Translations under genes and position numbers: made by a program
Assembly (NCBI RefSeq): GCF_000209655.1
Contig: NC_015458.1
Coordinates: forward strand, 682,001-746,000
DNA: 64,000 nucleotides
Direction: 5' to 3'
Source: Pusillimonas sp. T7-7
GTDB lineage: Bacteria > Pseudomonadota > Gammaproteobacteria > Burkholderiales > Burkholderiaceae_B
Notes under the pieces: model-generated
Database searches by the model: none
Seen by the model: only the letters and a program-made list of their open reading frames with translations
Told to the model about the DNA's origin: nothing
Shown here: positions 25,341 through 34,827 of the stretch, in pieces
How positions within the stretch are numbered: the first letter of the stretch is position 1
How the letters are laid out: the number at the start of each line of letters is the position of its first letter

Positions 25341-26424
25341 ATTTCTTGCGGCTTTCCTGCCGCAGGGCTCACTGGCCCGTCATCTGGTCCTGCGCCTCTT
25401 TCCGGCCGTTATTGTGCTGGTAGTGCTTGACGTGAGCGCCACATGGGTCATGACGCGCAAAATCAATTTTGATGCTTGGCTGCTGCGCGATATTTTCTGG
25501 ACCATGATTTTCAGTCAAATATTGCTGGTGACCATTTTCGCCTGGGTGTTGATATCGGGTGTGCGCTCTGGCCTGGCATCCATTAACCGGCTGTCGCATG
25601 AAATCAGCCAGCGTTCGGTCGATGATTTGCAACCGCTGGATACAGCGGGCCTGCCTACCGAAGTGGCGCCTCTGGTTACTCATTTCAACGATTTACTGCT
25701 TCGGCTGGACGATTCGATGCAGGCGCAGAAGCGTTTTATAGGCCATGCAGCACATCAGCTGCGTACGCCTTTGACCGGTCTGAAGCTGGAGTCTGAATTG
25801 ATGCTCACGCGCAACTTGCCGGACGATGTGCGTGAGCGTGCCGAGCGAATCAAGTCGGTCAGTGATCGTATGATCAGGCTGGGACAGCAGTTGCTGGTGC
25901 TGGCCAAGGCTGATTCAAGTACCCGGCGGCCGCAAGACAGCTTTGTGCGTATGGATTTGTGTGAATGGGTCAGGGTCAGTGGCGCTGAATGGATACCCGC
26001 TGCCCGAGCCAGGCATGTCGAACTCGAACTGATTGCACCCGAGGACCCGGTCTGGGTCGATGTCGACACTTTATTGCTCGAAGAGCTATTGAGTAATCTG
26101 ATCGACAATGCTTTGCGCTATGGTGTTGGCGCCAGCATTATCAAGCTGCGTGTAGGCGCCAACCCGCCTTCGTTGGCTGTCGAGGATAACGGCCCAGGCA
26201 TTGATCCAGACGACGCCAAGCGAGTGTTCGAGGCGTTTTATCGTTCGCCCCGCGCCAATGCGGGCGGGTCTGGCCTGGGCTTGGCCATCGTGCGGGAAAT
26301 TGCACGTGCCCATGGCGCCTGGTGGAGCCTGATCAGTCGGCCGGACTTTCTGGGTACGCGCATCACCGTTGTGTTCCCGGGGCCCCGCATAGGCGCCAAA
26401 CTGACTCGGCAAGAGCAGGAATAG
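25321..26424 (+). CDS. Sensor histidine kinase (TctE-like)
   Basis: A 367-residue membrane kinase. TM1 is at about 21-44 and TM2 at about 58-80, with only about 13 residues between them, so there is almost no periplasmic sensor domain. HAMP follows at about 80-130. The H-box has GHAAHQLRTPLTGL with His145, and the ATPase domain shows NLIDNALRYG, EDNGPGI and GSGLGLAIV. The ATG at 25321 overlaps the regulator gene; earlier in-frame codons would overlap it far more. Usual TctE proteins have a longer periplasmic domain, so this one may sense membrane state or an intramembrane partner. Confidence 0.9.
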   Translation: MWKVLDKFLAAFLPQGSLARHLVLRLFPAVIVLVVLDVSATWVMTRKINFDAWLLRDIFWTMIFSQILLVTIFAWVLISGVRSGLASINRLSHEISQRSVDDLQPLDTAGLPTEVAPLVTHFNDLLLRLDDSMQAQKRFIGHAAHQLRTPLTGLKLESELMLTRNLPDDVRERAERIKSVSDRMIRLGQQLLVLAKADSSTRRPQDSFVRMDLCEWVRVSGAEWIPAARARHVELELIAPEDPVWVDVDTLLLEELLSNLIDNALRYGVGASIIKLRVGANPPSLAVEDNGPGIDPDDAKRVFEAFYRSPRANAGGSGLGLAIVREIARAHGAWWSLISRPDFLGTRITVVFPGPRIGAKLTRQEQE

Positions 26425-26445
26425 CCCTTGCCGAGAGCCGTCAGG

Positions 26446-26976
26446 CTATTGGGTTCCACCCGGCATGGGGGTAACGTTGGTTCCTGGCGCCGGTATGGCT
26501 GGCATGGGTGTAGTCGCCGCTGGTGCTGTCGTGGTTGGAGGCGAAGTAGTAGGGGAGGCGGGCATGGTGATGGTGGTTTCACGCAGCACGCCACCGCCGC
26601 CTACGCTGCCCTGAGTGGTGGTGTTTTGTGTTGCCGTGTTTTGGCCCGACATTTGCAGTAAACAATCTTCACGCTCGCCGGTTGGCAGGCTATTGCAGCG
26701 CTGGGTTTGGTTCTGGTCATAAGCTTGATTGCCGTTGACCAGGCGCTGGCGATTGGCCTCATCGCGGGCTGCGCCGGCTTCTCGCAGGCAAGTGGTTTTG
26801 TCCTGATTGGTCTGGCCGGCATTGCAACGTTGTACATCAAGCTTGTAGCGGGCTTCGATATCTGCCTGGGTGCTGCCGCTGCCTGCGGCGTAAACCGCGG
26901 GTGTGGCCAAGCAGGCGCCCAGCGCGCAGGCGGCCAACAGCTGACGGGTCAGAAAGGTAGGGCGAGTATGCATCAT
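26446..26976 (-). CDS. Exported hypothetical protein, Cys-paired, Thr/Pro-rich tail
   Basis: A 176-residue protein not recognised as a known family. It has a signal peptide (1-30, cleavage after VYA), then a helical part with four spaced cysteines (residues about 51-105: RCNAGQ, TTCLREAG, RCNSLPTGEREDCL) suggesting two disulfides, and a low-complexity Thr/Pro/Ala tail (about 125-176). Such proteins, with RCxxxxxxxxxxxC pairs, are common in Burkholderiales and seem to be small periplasmic or surface proteins. It is convergent with the kinase gene and stands alone. Confidence 0.7.
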   Translation of the reverse strand: MMHTRPTFLTRQLLAACALGACLATPAVYAAGSGSTQADIEARYKLDVQRCNAGQTNQDKTTCLREAGAARDEANRQRLVNGNQAYDQNQTQRCNSLPTGEREDCLLQMSGQNTATQNTTTQGSVGGGGVLRETTITMPASPTTSPPTTTAPAATTPMPAIPAPGTNVTPMPGGTQ

Positions 26977-27105
26977 ATACGTACTCCTTTTGATTCGAGG
27001 TTCGATCCTTCTTGATGTCGAAGGGCTTAGGAATAGTATATAAGCCTCACAACCCGCTAATGTAATAAAACATTTCTTTTTTGTAAGCTTTATGTGCCGA
27101 GCCCC

Positions 27106-27495
27106 TTAAGGGAGCTTGTCTTCTTCCGGCTCGTTTCCGTAGCTGGCAAGATCGGCAATAGGCCCTTGCTGAGCTAGTCTTTCTTCTTCGCGCAGTTTGC
27201 GTTTGATGCCGGCCCTCATCAGCAGCATGGCGGTCACCGGAGAGGTGATCACCAAAAAGACGGTAATCAGTATCTGGTGCACGATCAGCCGTTGCTCCAG
27301 AAAAGAAGATACCAGAATGGAAGCTACCAGCACGCAAAAAACACCCAGAGTGTTGCCCAGGGTAGGAGCGTGTATGCGCGAGTAGAAGGTAGGCAGGCGC
27401 AGCAGGCCCAGCGAGCCGGTCAGCGTCAGGACACCGCTGATGATCAGCAGCAGTGCAACGGGAATAGTGATCCAGATGGGCAGGGTATCGATCAT
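27106..27495 (-). CDS. mrpG: Mrp Na+/H+ antiporter subunit G
   Basis: A 129-residue subunit with three membrane helices (IPVALLLIISGVLTLTGSLG at the start) and the family motif RLPTFYSRIHAPTLGNTLG. The start at 27495 overlaps the mrpF stop by 4 bases (ATGA). The C-terminus is hydrophilic and longer than usual, ending in NEPEEDKLP. It is the last gene of the operon. Confidence 0.93.
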   Translation of the reverse strand: MIDTLPIWITIPVALLLIISGVLTLTGSLGLLRLPTFYSRIHAPTLGNTLGVFCVLVASILVSSFLEQRLIVHQILITVFLVITSPVTAMLLMRAGIKRKLREEERLAQQGPIADLASYGNEPEEDKLP

Positions 27496-27773
27496 GGCTC
27501 TATGACCTCGCCACGCAGAAGGAACTTGGCCATGGCCACCGAACCCACGAAACCAAACAGGCTGATCAGCAGGGCGATATCGAAATACAGGCTGGAGTTG
27601 AATTGCAGACCAAGTACCAGGAGGATCAGCATGCCATTGATGTACATAGTGTCCAGGGCCAGTACGCGGTCTACCGCGGCCGGGCCGCGCAGCATGCGTA
27701 CTGCGGCAAATGTCAGGCCGAGCACAAAGCATGCGAGTGCAAAGGTGGTTGACCAATATAGAAGGTAGTTCAT
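27492..27773 (-). CDS. mrpF: Mrp Na+/H+ antiporter subunit F
   Basis: A 93-residue, three-helix subunit with the family motif MLRGPAAVDRVLALDTMYIN. It overlaps mrpE upstream and mrpG downstream by 4 bases each, so translation is coupled. Confidence 0.93.
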   Translation of the reverse strand: MNYLLYWSTTFALACFVLGLTFAAVRMLRGPAAVDRVLALDTMYINGMLILLVLGLQFNSSLYFDIALLISLFGFVGSVAMAKFLLRGEVIEP

Positions 27774-28258
27774 TCAAAAATCTCCATCAGTGGGCGCTCA
27801 TAGCGCTGCTGTATGGTGTGCAGCCATTCTGCTTCGTCTTTCAGGTCCAGCACGTGCAAGGTCATCATGCCGTCTTGCTCGGAGTAGTCGGACCAGACCG
27901 TTCCAGGCGTGTAGGTAACAATGCAGGCCAAGGCCGCCAGTCCGTGCGGATCATGTATGCGCAAAGGGATCTTGATGAATCCCGGAGTGACATTGGCACG
28001 TGGTCCCAGCCAGACAATGCGTGCCACGGCAATATTGGATTTGGTGATGTCGATGGCAACGTGAGCAATCAGCTGCAGCGCGATCAGAATGTTTTTAGGT
28101 GACGCCCGCAAGGGGCGCAGGGCAGACGCGGCCCATGACAGAACCGCAGCAAGAATAGCGCCCAGGGCAATTTGCCCGGCTGAAAGCGAGTCGTTCAGCA
28201 AGAGCCAGATGGCCAGCAGCACGGCCGGCAGCATGAGCAGTGTCAGGTAGCGCCTCAT
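27770..28258 (-). CDS. mrpE: Mrp Na+/H+ antiporter subunit E
   Basis: A 162-residue subunit. Two to three N-terminal membrane helices (MLPAVLLAIWLLLNDSLSAG) are followed by the conserved cytoplasmic part with VTYTPGTVWSDY and LHVLDL. The start is the ATG at 28258, overlapping the mrpD end by 4 bases; a long upstream extension in the same frame is only shadow of mrpD. Confidence 0.93.
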   Translation of the reverse strand: MRRYLTLLMLPAVLLAIWLLLNDSLSAGQIALGAILAAVLSWAASALRPLRASPKNILIALQLIAHVAIDITKSNIAVARIVWLGPRANVTPGFIKIPLRIHDPHGLAALACIVTYTPGTVWSDYSEQDGMMTLHVLDLKDEAEWLHTIQQRYERPLMEIFE

Positions 28259-29889
28259 AGGCCGCCTCCGGTGACGGCCCTGTCTGGGCTTTGCGACAGC
28301 ACGGCATTGATATAGGATGCCGGACGATCCAGGTAGTTGGCGGTTTGTTCCATCTGGTGCATGACGGGACCGGCCCAGAAAGCCAAAGCGACCGTGGCCA
28401 GTATTAGTAAACCGACCGGCGCGGCTTCGCTGATACGCAGGCGTGGCGTAACCGTTTCTTCTGAGCTCCAGAACAGACGTATGCCGCTGCGACCCAGGGC
28501 GATAATACCGATCAGTCCTGAACCCAGCATGCCGGCGACCAGCGACCAAGCCGCGAAAGAAGGCGTGTCGGTGGCTGAGGTTTGCAAGGCAGCCGACAAG
28601 AGCGCGAATTTTCCAACAAAGGCGGAAGTGGGCGGCAGCCCGATAATCAGCAGTGCGCAGAAACCGTAGGACATGCCCAGAAAGGCCATGGCAGCGGGAA
28701 TGGCTACACCCACGACATCATCAGAACGGTCGGCCGGTTCGGGATCTTCCAGATCAAAGGCTTCAAGACTGACGGCAAGCACATCTGCGCCGAAGGACTG
28801 CGTGCGCTCGACAAGCTCCAGCAGCATGTAGAGCGCACCCAGTGCCAGTACTGAGCTGATCAGGTAGAACAAGGCCGGCCCGGTCAGGGTGACGCCGGGC
28901 ATGCCCAATGCCGCGAATAAGGTGCCCGACGACATGATGACGCAGTAACCGGCCTGGCGCTCCACTTGCGTAGCAGCCAGCAGACCGATGGTTCCGAAAA
29001 CCAGAGTGGCCATGCCTGCGGGGAACATCCATTCGCCACCAAAGGCCGCCGGAGCGCCGGTGGGCAAAAGAAGGGACCCTATGCGCAGCAGGGAATAGAT
29101 GCCTACCTTGGTCATGATCGCGAAAATACCCCCTACAGGGGCACAGGCATTGGCGTAGGCTGCCGGCAGCCAGAAGTTGAGCGGCCATGCGGCGGCCTTG
29201 ATCAGGAAGGCTATACCAAGAACGGCGGCGCCAGTTTCAAACAGGCGCCGTTCAGCACCTGCCAACTGTCCTGCCCGTACCGCCAGGTCGGCCATGTTCA
29301 GGGTGCCGGTGACGCCGTAGATCAGGGCCATGGCTATCAGCAGCAGGAAAGACGCCACCAGATTGATTGCAATATAGTGCAGTCCGGCGGCAACGCGATG
29401 GCGGCCTGACCCATGCAGCATCAGCCCGTAGGACGCCGCCAGCAGTACTTCAAAGAAGACGAACAGATTGAACAGGTCACCAGTCAGGAAAGCGCCGTTC
29501 AGCCCCATAAGCAAAAACTGGAACAATGGGTGAAAGTGCGCGCCGGCGCGATCCCAGCGTGCCGTAGCGTAGACCCAGGTTGCGGCGCCCAGTATTGCGG
29601 TCAAGAGCAGCATGATAGTCGACAGCCGATCGACCACGGCCACGATGCCGAACGGAGCCGGCCAGTCGCCCAGCAAATAAACGCCCACGCCATCGGGCCA
29701 GTTGCTCGGTATATAGCCTGCCGACAGACAGAACAGCGTGACGGCAAAGCAGGCCTGGGCGGTGAGGGAAAGGAACCCCAATGTCAGTCGCGTGCGTCGG
29801 TGCGAGTCGTTGACCAGCAGCAAGAGCGCACCGATTACAAGCGGTACGGCAACGGGAAGAATGGGTAAGTGCTGCAACCATCCGTTCAT
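28255..29889 (-). CDS. mrpD: Mrp Na+/H+ antiporter subunit D
   Basis: A 544-residue, about 14-helix subunit of the NuoM/NuoN-like proton-translocating family. Motifs include LTGDLFNLFVFFEVLLAASY and AAWPLNFWLPAAYANACAPV. It forms one of the ion channels of the Mrp complex. A cytoplasmic acidic insertion of about 25 residues (DLEDPEPADRSDD) is seen at about 375-395. It overlaps mrpC by 4 bases. Confidence 0.94.
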   Translation of the reverse strand: MNGWLQHLPILPVAVPLVIGALLLLVNDSHRRTRLTLGFLSLTAQACFAVTLFCLSAGYIPSNWPDGVGVYLLGDWPAPFGIVAVVDRLSTIMLLLTAILGAATWVYATARWDRAGAHFHPLFQFLLMGLNGAFLTGDLFNLFVFFEVLLAASYGLMLHGSGRHRVAAGLHYIAINLVASFLLLIAMALIYGVTGTLNMADLAVRAGQLAGAERRLFETGAAVLGIAFLIKAAAWPLNFWLPAAYANACAPVGGIFAIMTKVGIYSLLRIGSLLLPTGAPAAFGGEWMFPAGMATLVFGTIGLLAATQVERQAGYCVIMSSGTLFAALGMPGVTLTGPALFYLISSVLALGALYMLLELVERTQSFGADVLAVSLEAFDLEDPEPADRSDDVVGVAIPAAMAFLGMSYGFCALLIIGLPPTSAFVGKFALLSAALQTSATDTPSFAAWSLVAGMLGSGLIGIIALGRSGIRLFWSSEETVTPRLRISEAAPVGLLILATVALAFWAGPVMHQMEQTANYLDRPASYINAVLSQSPDRAVTGGGL

Positions 29890-30230
29890 TGGCGGCTCTC
29901 CCTGCCATCAACGTGGTCGGTATCCGATAAGCCGCGCGAGGCCAACAGTACCACCAGAAACAGCGCGGTGGTCGCAAAACCGATAACAATGGCGGTCAAC
30001 ACCAGCGCCTGAGGCAAGGGGTCGGCATACTGGCTGGCGTCGGCGGCCCAGCCGGTCTGGATGACTGGCGGTGCGCCAAGCGTGACGCGCCCCATGGCAA
30101 AGATGAACAGATTGACGGCATATGAAATCAGCGTCAGCCCCATGATGACTTGAAAGGTACGGGGCCGCAGCAGCAGCCATATGCCCGATCCGGCCAGCAC
30201 TCCTATGGCAATGGCAAGGACGATTTCCAT
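29886..30230 (-). CDS. mrpC: Mrp Na+/H+ antiporter subunit C
   Basis: A 114-residue, three-helix subunit related to NuoK, with LIGLTLISYAVNLFIF-like motifs (here MGLTLISYAVNLFIFAMGRV) and DPLPQALVLTAIVIGFATTA. It overlaps mrpD by 4 bases and adjoins mrpAB. Confidence 0.94.
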   Translation of the reverse strand: MEIVLAIAIGVLAGSGIWLLLRPRTFQVIMGLTLISYAVNLFIFAMGRVTLGAPPVIQTGWAADASQYADPLPQALVLTAIVIGFATTALFLVVLLASRGLSDTDHVDGRESRQ

Positions 30231-33166
30231 CAGGGGGTGTTTCCTTGTACGGGGGCTGCTTGCGCCAAGGCGCCTGCAGCCGGTTTGCGATACAGCCTGA
30301 GCGACTGGTGTGCCAGTGCGACAAGCATCAATACAGTGGCGCCCACGACCAGCATGTACACACCAATATCAAACAGCAATACGGTAGACACATGTATATG
30401 ACCGATAACAGGCAGTGCGACGTTCCAGCTGATGGCCGCCAGGAAGGGTTTGGCTGCCCACCATACCGACATGGCAGCCGTGCCTGCAGCCAGTAGGCCC
30501 AGAGCTATCCAGTATTGCGGATGTATGCGGGGCCGTGCTTCGACCCAGATAACCCCGCCCACCATGTATTGCAGGATAATGGCGGTGGCCATGATCAGTC
30601 CGCCTACGAAGCCGCCGCCGGGCAGGTTGTGTCCGCGTATCAGGAAGTACAGCGAAATCAGTGCGGCTATGGGCAACAGCAGGCGTACCAGCACGGCGGG
30701 CAGTTTCATGACGCCGTCCGGAACCAAGGTCGTGGGATCGGGATCGGCAAATCTGTCGAGCAACTTGTCTTTAGGAGGCAGTTTCTGGCGAGCCTTGGGT
30801 AAGCTCATTGTTTCGGGTGGCGGACGGAAGCGGCGCAGCAAGGCGTAGACGGTCAGTGCCACAATTCCCAGCACGGTGATTTCGCCAAAGGTATCGAAAC
30901 CGCGGAAGTCGACCAGAATGACGTTGACGACATTGGCGCCGCCGCCCAACGGGATGGACTGCTCGACAAAGAATGATGAGATGCCCGCCGGGTGAGGGCG
31001 TGTCAGCACGGCATACGCAATGGCCGACAGGCCGGCGCCGCTGATGACGGCAATGATCAGGTCGCGAAAACGCCGTATGAAAGCTCGCACCTTGCTCTGC
31101 AGCACGGGTTGCTCGTCGTCGCCCTCGACTCGCGGCGGCAGCCAGCGCAGGCCGAGCAATATCAACACCATGGTCACGACTTCAACGGCCAGCTGAGTCA
31201 GGGCCAGGTCGGGCGCTGAAAGCCATGCAAAGGTCAGGGCGGTGACCAGGCCGGCTCCGCCCGACAATAGCAGGGAAACGGCACGGTGGTATTTTGCCAG
31301 GCGAGCAGCACCTATGGCACAGGCCCCGCCCGCGACCCACATCAGCGCGAAGAAGGGGTCTATGGGTGTTGACACCTCGGGCTTTAGCCAACCACCATGC
31401 AGCAGCGGCAGCATGGCTACAAAAAAGGTGCATAGCACGATCAACAGCAGTTGGGGCTGCAGTCGTGATGAGCGGGTCCAGGCAAGCAGGAAGTCGGCTA
31501 CGGCATCAAGACCTTCCAGCACCAGGTCGAAGGTTCGGCGGCCGTCGAGACGATAGATGAGCGGTGCCTTACCAGGCCGCGAGCGATGCCGATGGCGCAA
31601 TAGCCAGAGCAGGAGTATGCCGCCTATAAGCGCCAGGAAGCTCATGGCCAATGGCAGATTGAAGCCATGCCATACACGCAGGTCGTATTCGGGAGTTGCC
31701 TCGCCAAGAATGGACAGCGCGGCATTGTGCAGGAAGGGTCCCACGGTGAAGCTGGGCAAGATGCCCACCACCAGGCAGGTCAGGACCAGGATGGCGCTGG
31801 GGATCAGCATGCGCAGCGGTGGTTCATGAGGTGCGCGGGGCAGGTCGCGTGGCGGCGGGCCAAAAAACACCTGGATCACGAAGCGCAGCGAGTAAGCTAC
31901 GCTGAAGGCGCTGGCAATGATGGCGGCCAGGGGCAAGCCATATCGGCTGAAGTCGTTACCGCTGGCAAAAACGGTTTCGGCAAAGAACATTTCTTTGGAA
32001 AGAAAGCCATTGAGCAGTGGTACACCAGCCATGGATGCCGCCGCCACCACGGCAAGAGCCGCTGTAATCGGCATGCTGCGGTAAAGCCCCGAGAGCCGGC
32101 TCAGGTCGCGTGTGCCCGTTTCGTGGTCGACGATGCCGGCTGCCATGAACAACGAAGCCTTGAAAGTGGCATGGTTGATCATATGGAAGATGGCCGCCAC
32201 CAGCGCCAGCTTGCTGTTCAGGCCCAGTAACAACGTGATCAGGCCCAGATGACTGATGGTTGAATAGGCCAGTACGCCTTTCATGTCCATCTGGAAAGTT
32301 GCCGCATAGGCGCCCAGCACCAGCGAACACAGGCCCGCTCCGCCTATGATGTAGGCCCATTCGTCCGTACCCGCCAAGACGGGCCAAAAGCGGGCCAAAA
32401 GGAATACCCCGGCTTTGACCATAGTGGCTGAGTGCAGATAGGCCGAGACGGGTGTTGGCGCCGCCATGGCATTGGGCAGCCATACGTGAAAAGGAAATTG
32501 CGCGCTTTTGCTCAGGGCGCCCAAAGCCACCAGCACCAAAATGGCGGTATACCAGGGGTGATTGCGAATAAGATCGCCCGAGGCCAGCACGGCGTCAAGG
32601 TCGTAGCTGCCCACCACATGTCCCAGCATCAGCACCCCGCCCAGCAGGCACAAGCCGCCGGCCCCGGTTATGGTCAGCGACATGCGCGCGCCGCGGCGTG
32701 CATCCAGCCGATGATGCCAGTAGGCGATCAGCATGAACGACGAGAGGCTGGTGAGTTCCCAGAACACCACGAGTTGGATCAGGTTGCCGGACAGCACCAC
32801 GCCCAGCATCGAGCCCATGAAGGCCAGGAAAAATGAAAAGAAGCGGGGGACAGGGTCTTGCGGCGACAGGTAGTAGCGTGCGTAAAGGACGATCAGGGCG
32901 CCCATGGTCGTGATGATCATGGAAAACAGCCACGAATAGCCATCCATGCGCAAGCTGAAATCGACGCCAAGGCTGGGCATCCAGGGCGTGACTGTCTTGA
33001 TCACGTGCCCGTCGAATACACCCGGAAGCTGGATGAATACCAGAATGCTGCACATGACGGCAACAAAACCCGCCAGCCATGCCTCGAGCTTGCGCGCATT
33101 TGAAGGTAGCAGCGCAGCAATGACGCTGCCCGCGAAGGGCAGGACTAGGATAAATACAAGCGACAT
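30230..33166 (-). CDS. mrpA: Mrp Na+/H+ antiporter fused subunits A and B
   Basis: A 978-residue protein. The first about 770 residues are MrpA, the NuoL-like channel subunit (VVFWELTSLSSFMLIAYW, FPFHVWLPNAMAAPTPVSAY, AYSTISHLGLITLLLGL). The C-terminal about 160 residues are MrpB (LLPIAALISLYFLIRGHNLP, GGFVGGLIMATAIILQYM). This A-B fusion is common in proteobacterial group-2 Mrp (Pha) systems. The operon order AB-C-D-E-F-G is complete. Mrp uses proton-motive force to export Na+ (or K+) and helps at high pH or salt. The gene is divergent from hemN. Confidence 0.94.
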   Translation of the reverse strand: MSLVFILVLPFAGSVIAALLPSNARKLEAWLAGFVAVMCSILVFIQLPGVFDGHVIKTVTPWMPSLGVDFSLRMDGYSWLFSMIITTMGALIVLYARYYLSPQDPVPRFFSFFLAFMGSMLGVVLSGNLIQLVVFWELTSLSSFMLIAYWHHRLDARRGARMSLTITGAGGLCLLGGVLMLGHVVGSYDLDAVLASGDLIRNHPWYTAILVLVALGALSKSAQFPFHVWLPNAMAAPTPVSAYLHSATMVKAGVFLLARFWPVLAGTDEWAYIIGGAGLCSLVLGAYAATFQMDMKGVLAYSTISHLGLITLLLGLNSKLALVAAIFHMINHATFKASLFMAAGIVDHETGTRDLSRLSGLYRSMPITAALAVVAAASMAGVPLLNGFLSKEMFFAETVFASGNDFSRYGLPLAAIIASAFSVAYSLRFVIQVFFGPPPRDLPRAPHEPPLRMLIPSAILVLTCLVVGILPSFTVGPFLHNAALSILGEATPEYDLRVWHGFNLPLAMSFLALIGGILLLWLLRHRHRSRPGKAPLIYRLDGRRTFDLVLEGLDAVADFLLAWTRSSRLQPQLLLIVLCTFFVAMLPLLHGGWLKPEVSTPIDPFFALMWVAGGACAIGAARLAKYHRAVSLLLSGGAGLVTALTFAWLSAPDLALTQLAVEVVTMVLILLGLRWLPPRVEGDDEQPVLQSKVRAFIRRFRDLIIAVISGAGLSAIAYAVLTRPHPAGISSFFVEQSIPLGGGANVVNVILVDFRGFDTFGEITVLGIVALTVYALLRRFRPPPETMSLPKARQKLPPKDKLLDRFADPDPTTLVPDGVMKLPAVLVRLLLPIAALISLYFLIRGHNLPGGGFVGGLIMATAIILQYMVGGVIWVEARPRIHPQYWIALGLLAAGTAAMSVWWAAKPFLAAISWNVALPVIGHIHVSTVLLFDIGVYMLVVGATVLMLVALAHQSLRLYRKPAAGALAQAAPVQGNTP

Positions 33167-33263
33167 CTGAGGGGGGATTGGGTTTTATATGAATGCAGCC
33201 CTAATAATACGATATGTTGCGTTCAGCTTTAAGAAAGCTACGCCATAACCATTGTATTTTTGC

Positions 33264-33277
33264 TTGACCTAAGTCAA
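33264..33277 (+). promoter_or_regulatory. Anr/FNR box upstream of hemN
   Basis: TTGACCTAAGTCAA, a perfect inverted repeat close to the FNR/Anr consensus TTGATNNNNATCAA, 123 bp before the hemN start. hemN is a classic FNR/Anr target. Confidence 0.8.
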
Positions 33278-33399
33278 GAATCATTTTTGCGTTGGGCCGC
33301 ACAATAGCGGCAAGATATATTCCAGGCCTGCTGTCTTGGCGCACATCGCGCGCAGCGCGCAGGCAAAGTACCCGTGGCAACATCAATCGGAGAACGGCC

Positions 33400-34821
33400 A
33401 TGAGCGCCCAGCAGTCCACCATCAACGACAACACTGTCTTGTTTCCAGATATAGAGATTTCCGAATCCTTGATCAGGCGCTACGATAGTTCCGGTCCGCG
33501 CTATACCTCGTATCCCACCGCTGACCGGTTCACTGCCGGTTTTGCCGAGGCCGATTACCTGGGCTACCTGGCACAGCGCGCCAATGCCGCGAACAACCCC
33601 TTGTTGTCGGTTTACGTTCACTTGCCTTTTTGCGAATCGCTTTGCTATTTCTGTGCCTGTAACAAGATCATCACCCAGGATCACGGCCGCTCGGCTGAAT
33701 ACCTGCGCTATCTGGACAAAGAAATGGAGCTGGTGGCCGGCAGCCTGGGATCGGATCGCAAGACCGGGCAGTTGCATCTTGGAGGCGGCACGCCCACATT
33801 TTTAAGTTCTGCCGAACTGACACAACTGATGGATTCCCTGCGCCGGCATTTCGAGTTCACGTCCGATGCCGAACTGGGTGTCGAGATCGACCCACGTACC
33901 GTCAACGACAAAACTCTGAATATGCTGTCAGGCCTGGGTTTTAACCGTACCAGCTTTGGTGTGCAGGATTTTGATCCTGACGTGCAGGCTGCCGTCAACC
34001 GTATCCAGCCGCTGGCCATGGTCGAAGCAGCGCTGAACGCCAGCCGCCAGGCAGGCTTCGAGTCGGTGAATATCGACCTGATCTACGGCTTGCCCAAACA
34101 GACGCTGGCCAGTTTCAACCATACTCTGGATAAAGTTCTGCACCTGTCGCCCGATCGCATTGCCTTGTACAACTACGCCCATTTGCCCTCGCGTTTCAAG
34201 GCACAGCGCCTGATCAAGGCCGAAGACCTCCCTTCCGCCGAAGAGCGTCTGCAAATTTTCCTGATGTCCATAAGGCGGCTGCTCGAAGCCGGTTATGTCT
34301 ATATAGGCCTGGACCACTTCGCCAAGCCCGACGATGAGTTGAACAAGGCGCGCATGGATAAAAGCCTGCATCGCAATTTCCAGGGCTACACGACGCGGGC
34401 CGAATACGATATGGTTGGTTTCGGCGTGTCGGCCATAGGCAAGGTGGGCCGTTCGTATAGCGCGTCCGTTCGTTCTCTGAATGCCTATTATGCTCATCTG
34501 GACGAAGGCCGCCTGCCTATAGAAAGAGGTTTTGAACTGACTGACGACGATGTGTTGCGCCGTCAGATCATCATGACCCTGATGTGCAGCATGCCACTCG
34601 ATTACCAGGCCATCAGGCAAGAGCATGGCATTGACTTCGCAAGTTATTTCCAGACTGAGCTCGAACGCCTGGCGCAGTTTGAAGAAGCCGGCCTGCTGAC
34701 CAAGGATGACAACAGTTTGTGTATTACGCCCAAGGGCCGCCTGTTTGTGCGAGCCATCGGGATGGTGTTCGACAAGTATCTGGGACGGCCAACCGTATCG
34801 ACTTACTCTAAGCTGATCTAG
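33400..34821 (+). CDS. hemN: Oxygen-independent coproporphyrinogen III dehydrogenase
   Basis: A 473-residue radical SAM enzyme that turns coproporphyrinogen III into protoporphyrinogen IX without O2 in haem synthesis. The N-terminus holds the HemN trip-wire type segment with RYTSYPTADRF. The Fe-S motif is HLPFCESLCYFCACN (C-x3-C-x2-C), followed by LGGGTPTFL, and the C-terminal HemN domain is complete. The start is the ATG at 33400 behind CGGAGA; the same frame is open further upstream but lacks similarity. An Anr/FNR box lies in the promoter region. Confidence 0.96.
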   Translation: MSAQQSTINDNTVLFPDIEISESLIRRYDSSGPRYTSYPTADRFTAGFAEADYLGYLAQRANAANNPLLSVYVHLPFCESLCYFCACNKIITQDHGRSAEYLRYLDKEMELVAGSLGSDRKTGQLHLGGGTPTFLSSAELTQLMDSLRRHFEFTSDAELGVEIDPRTVNDKTLNMLSGLGFNRTSFGVQDFDPDVQAAVNRIQPLAMVEAALNASRQAGFESVNIDLIYGLPKQTLASFNHTLDKVLHLSPDRIALYNYAHLPSRFKAQRLIKAEDLPSAEERLQIFLMSIRRLLEAGYVYIGLDHFAKPDDELNKARMDKSLHRNFQGYTTRAEYDMVGFGVSAIGKVGRSYSASVRSLNAYYAHLDEGRLPIERGFELTDDDVLRRQIIMTLMCSMPLDYQAIRQEHGIDFASYFQTELERLAQFEEAGLLTKDDNSLCITPKGRLFVRAIGMVFDKYLGRPTVSTYSKLI

Positions 34822-34827
34822 TAGCTT

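Noticed and set aside
31667-32483. Several long frames antisense to or overlapping mrpA
   Set aside because: All lie within the intact mrpAB gene and show Gln/His/Arg-rich shadow composition.
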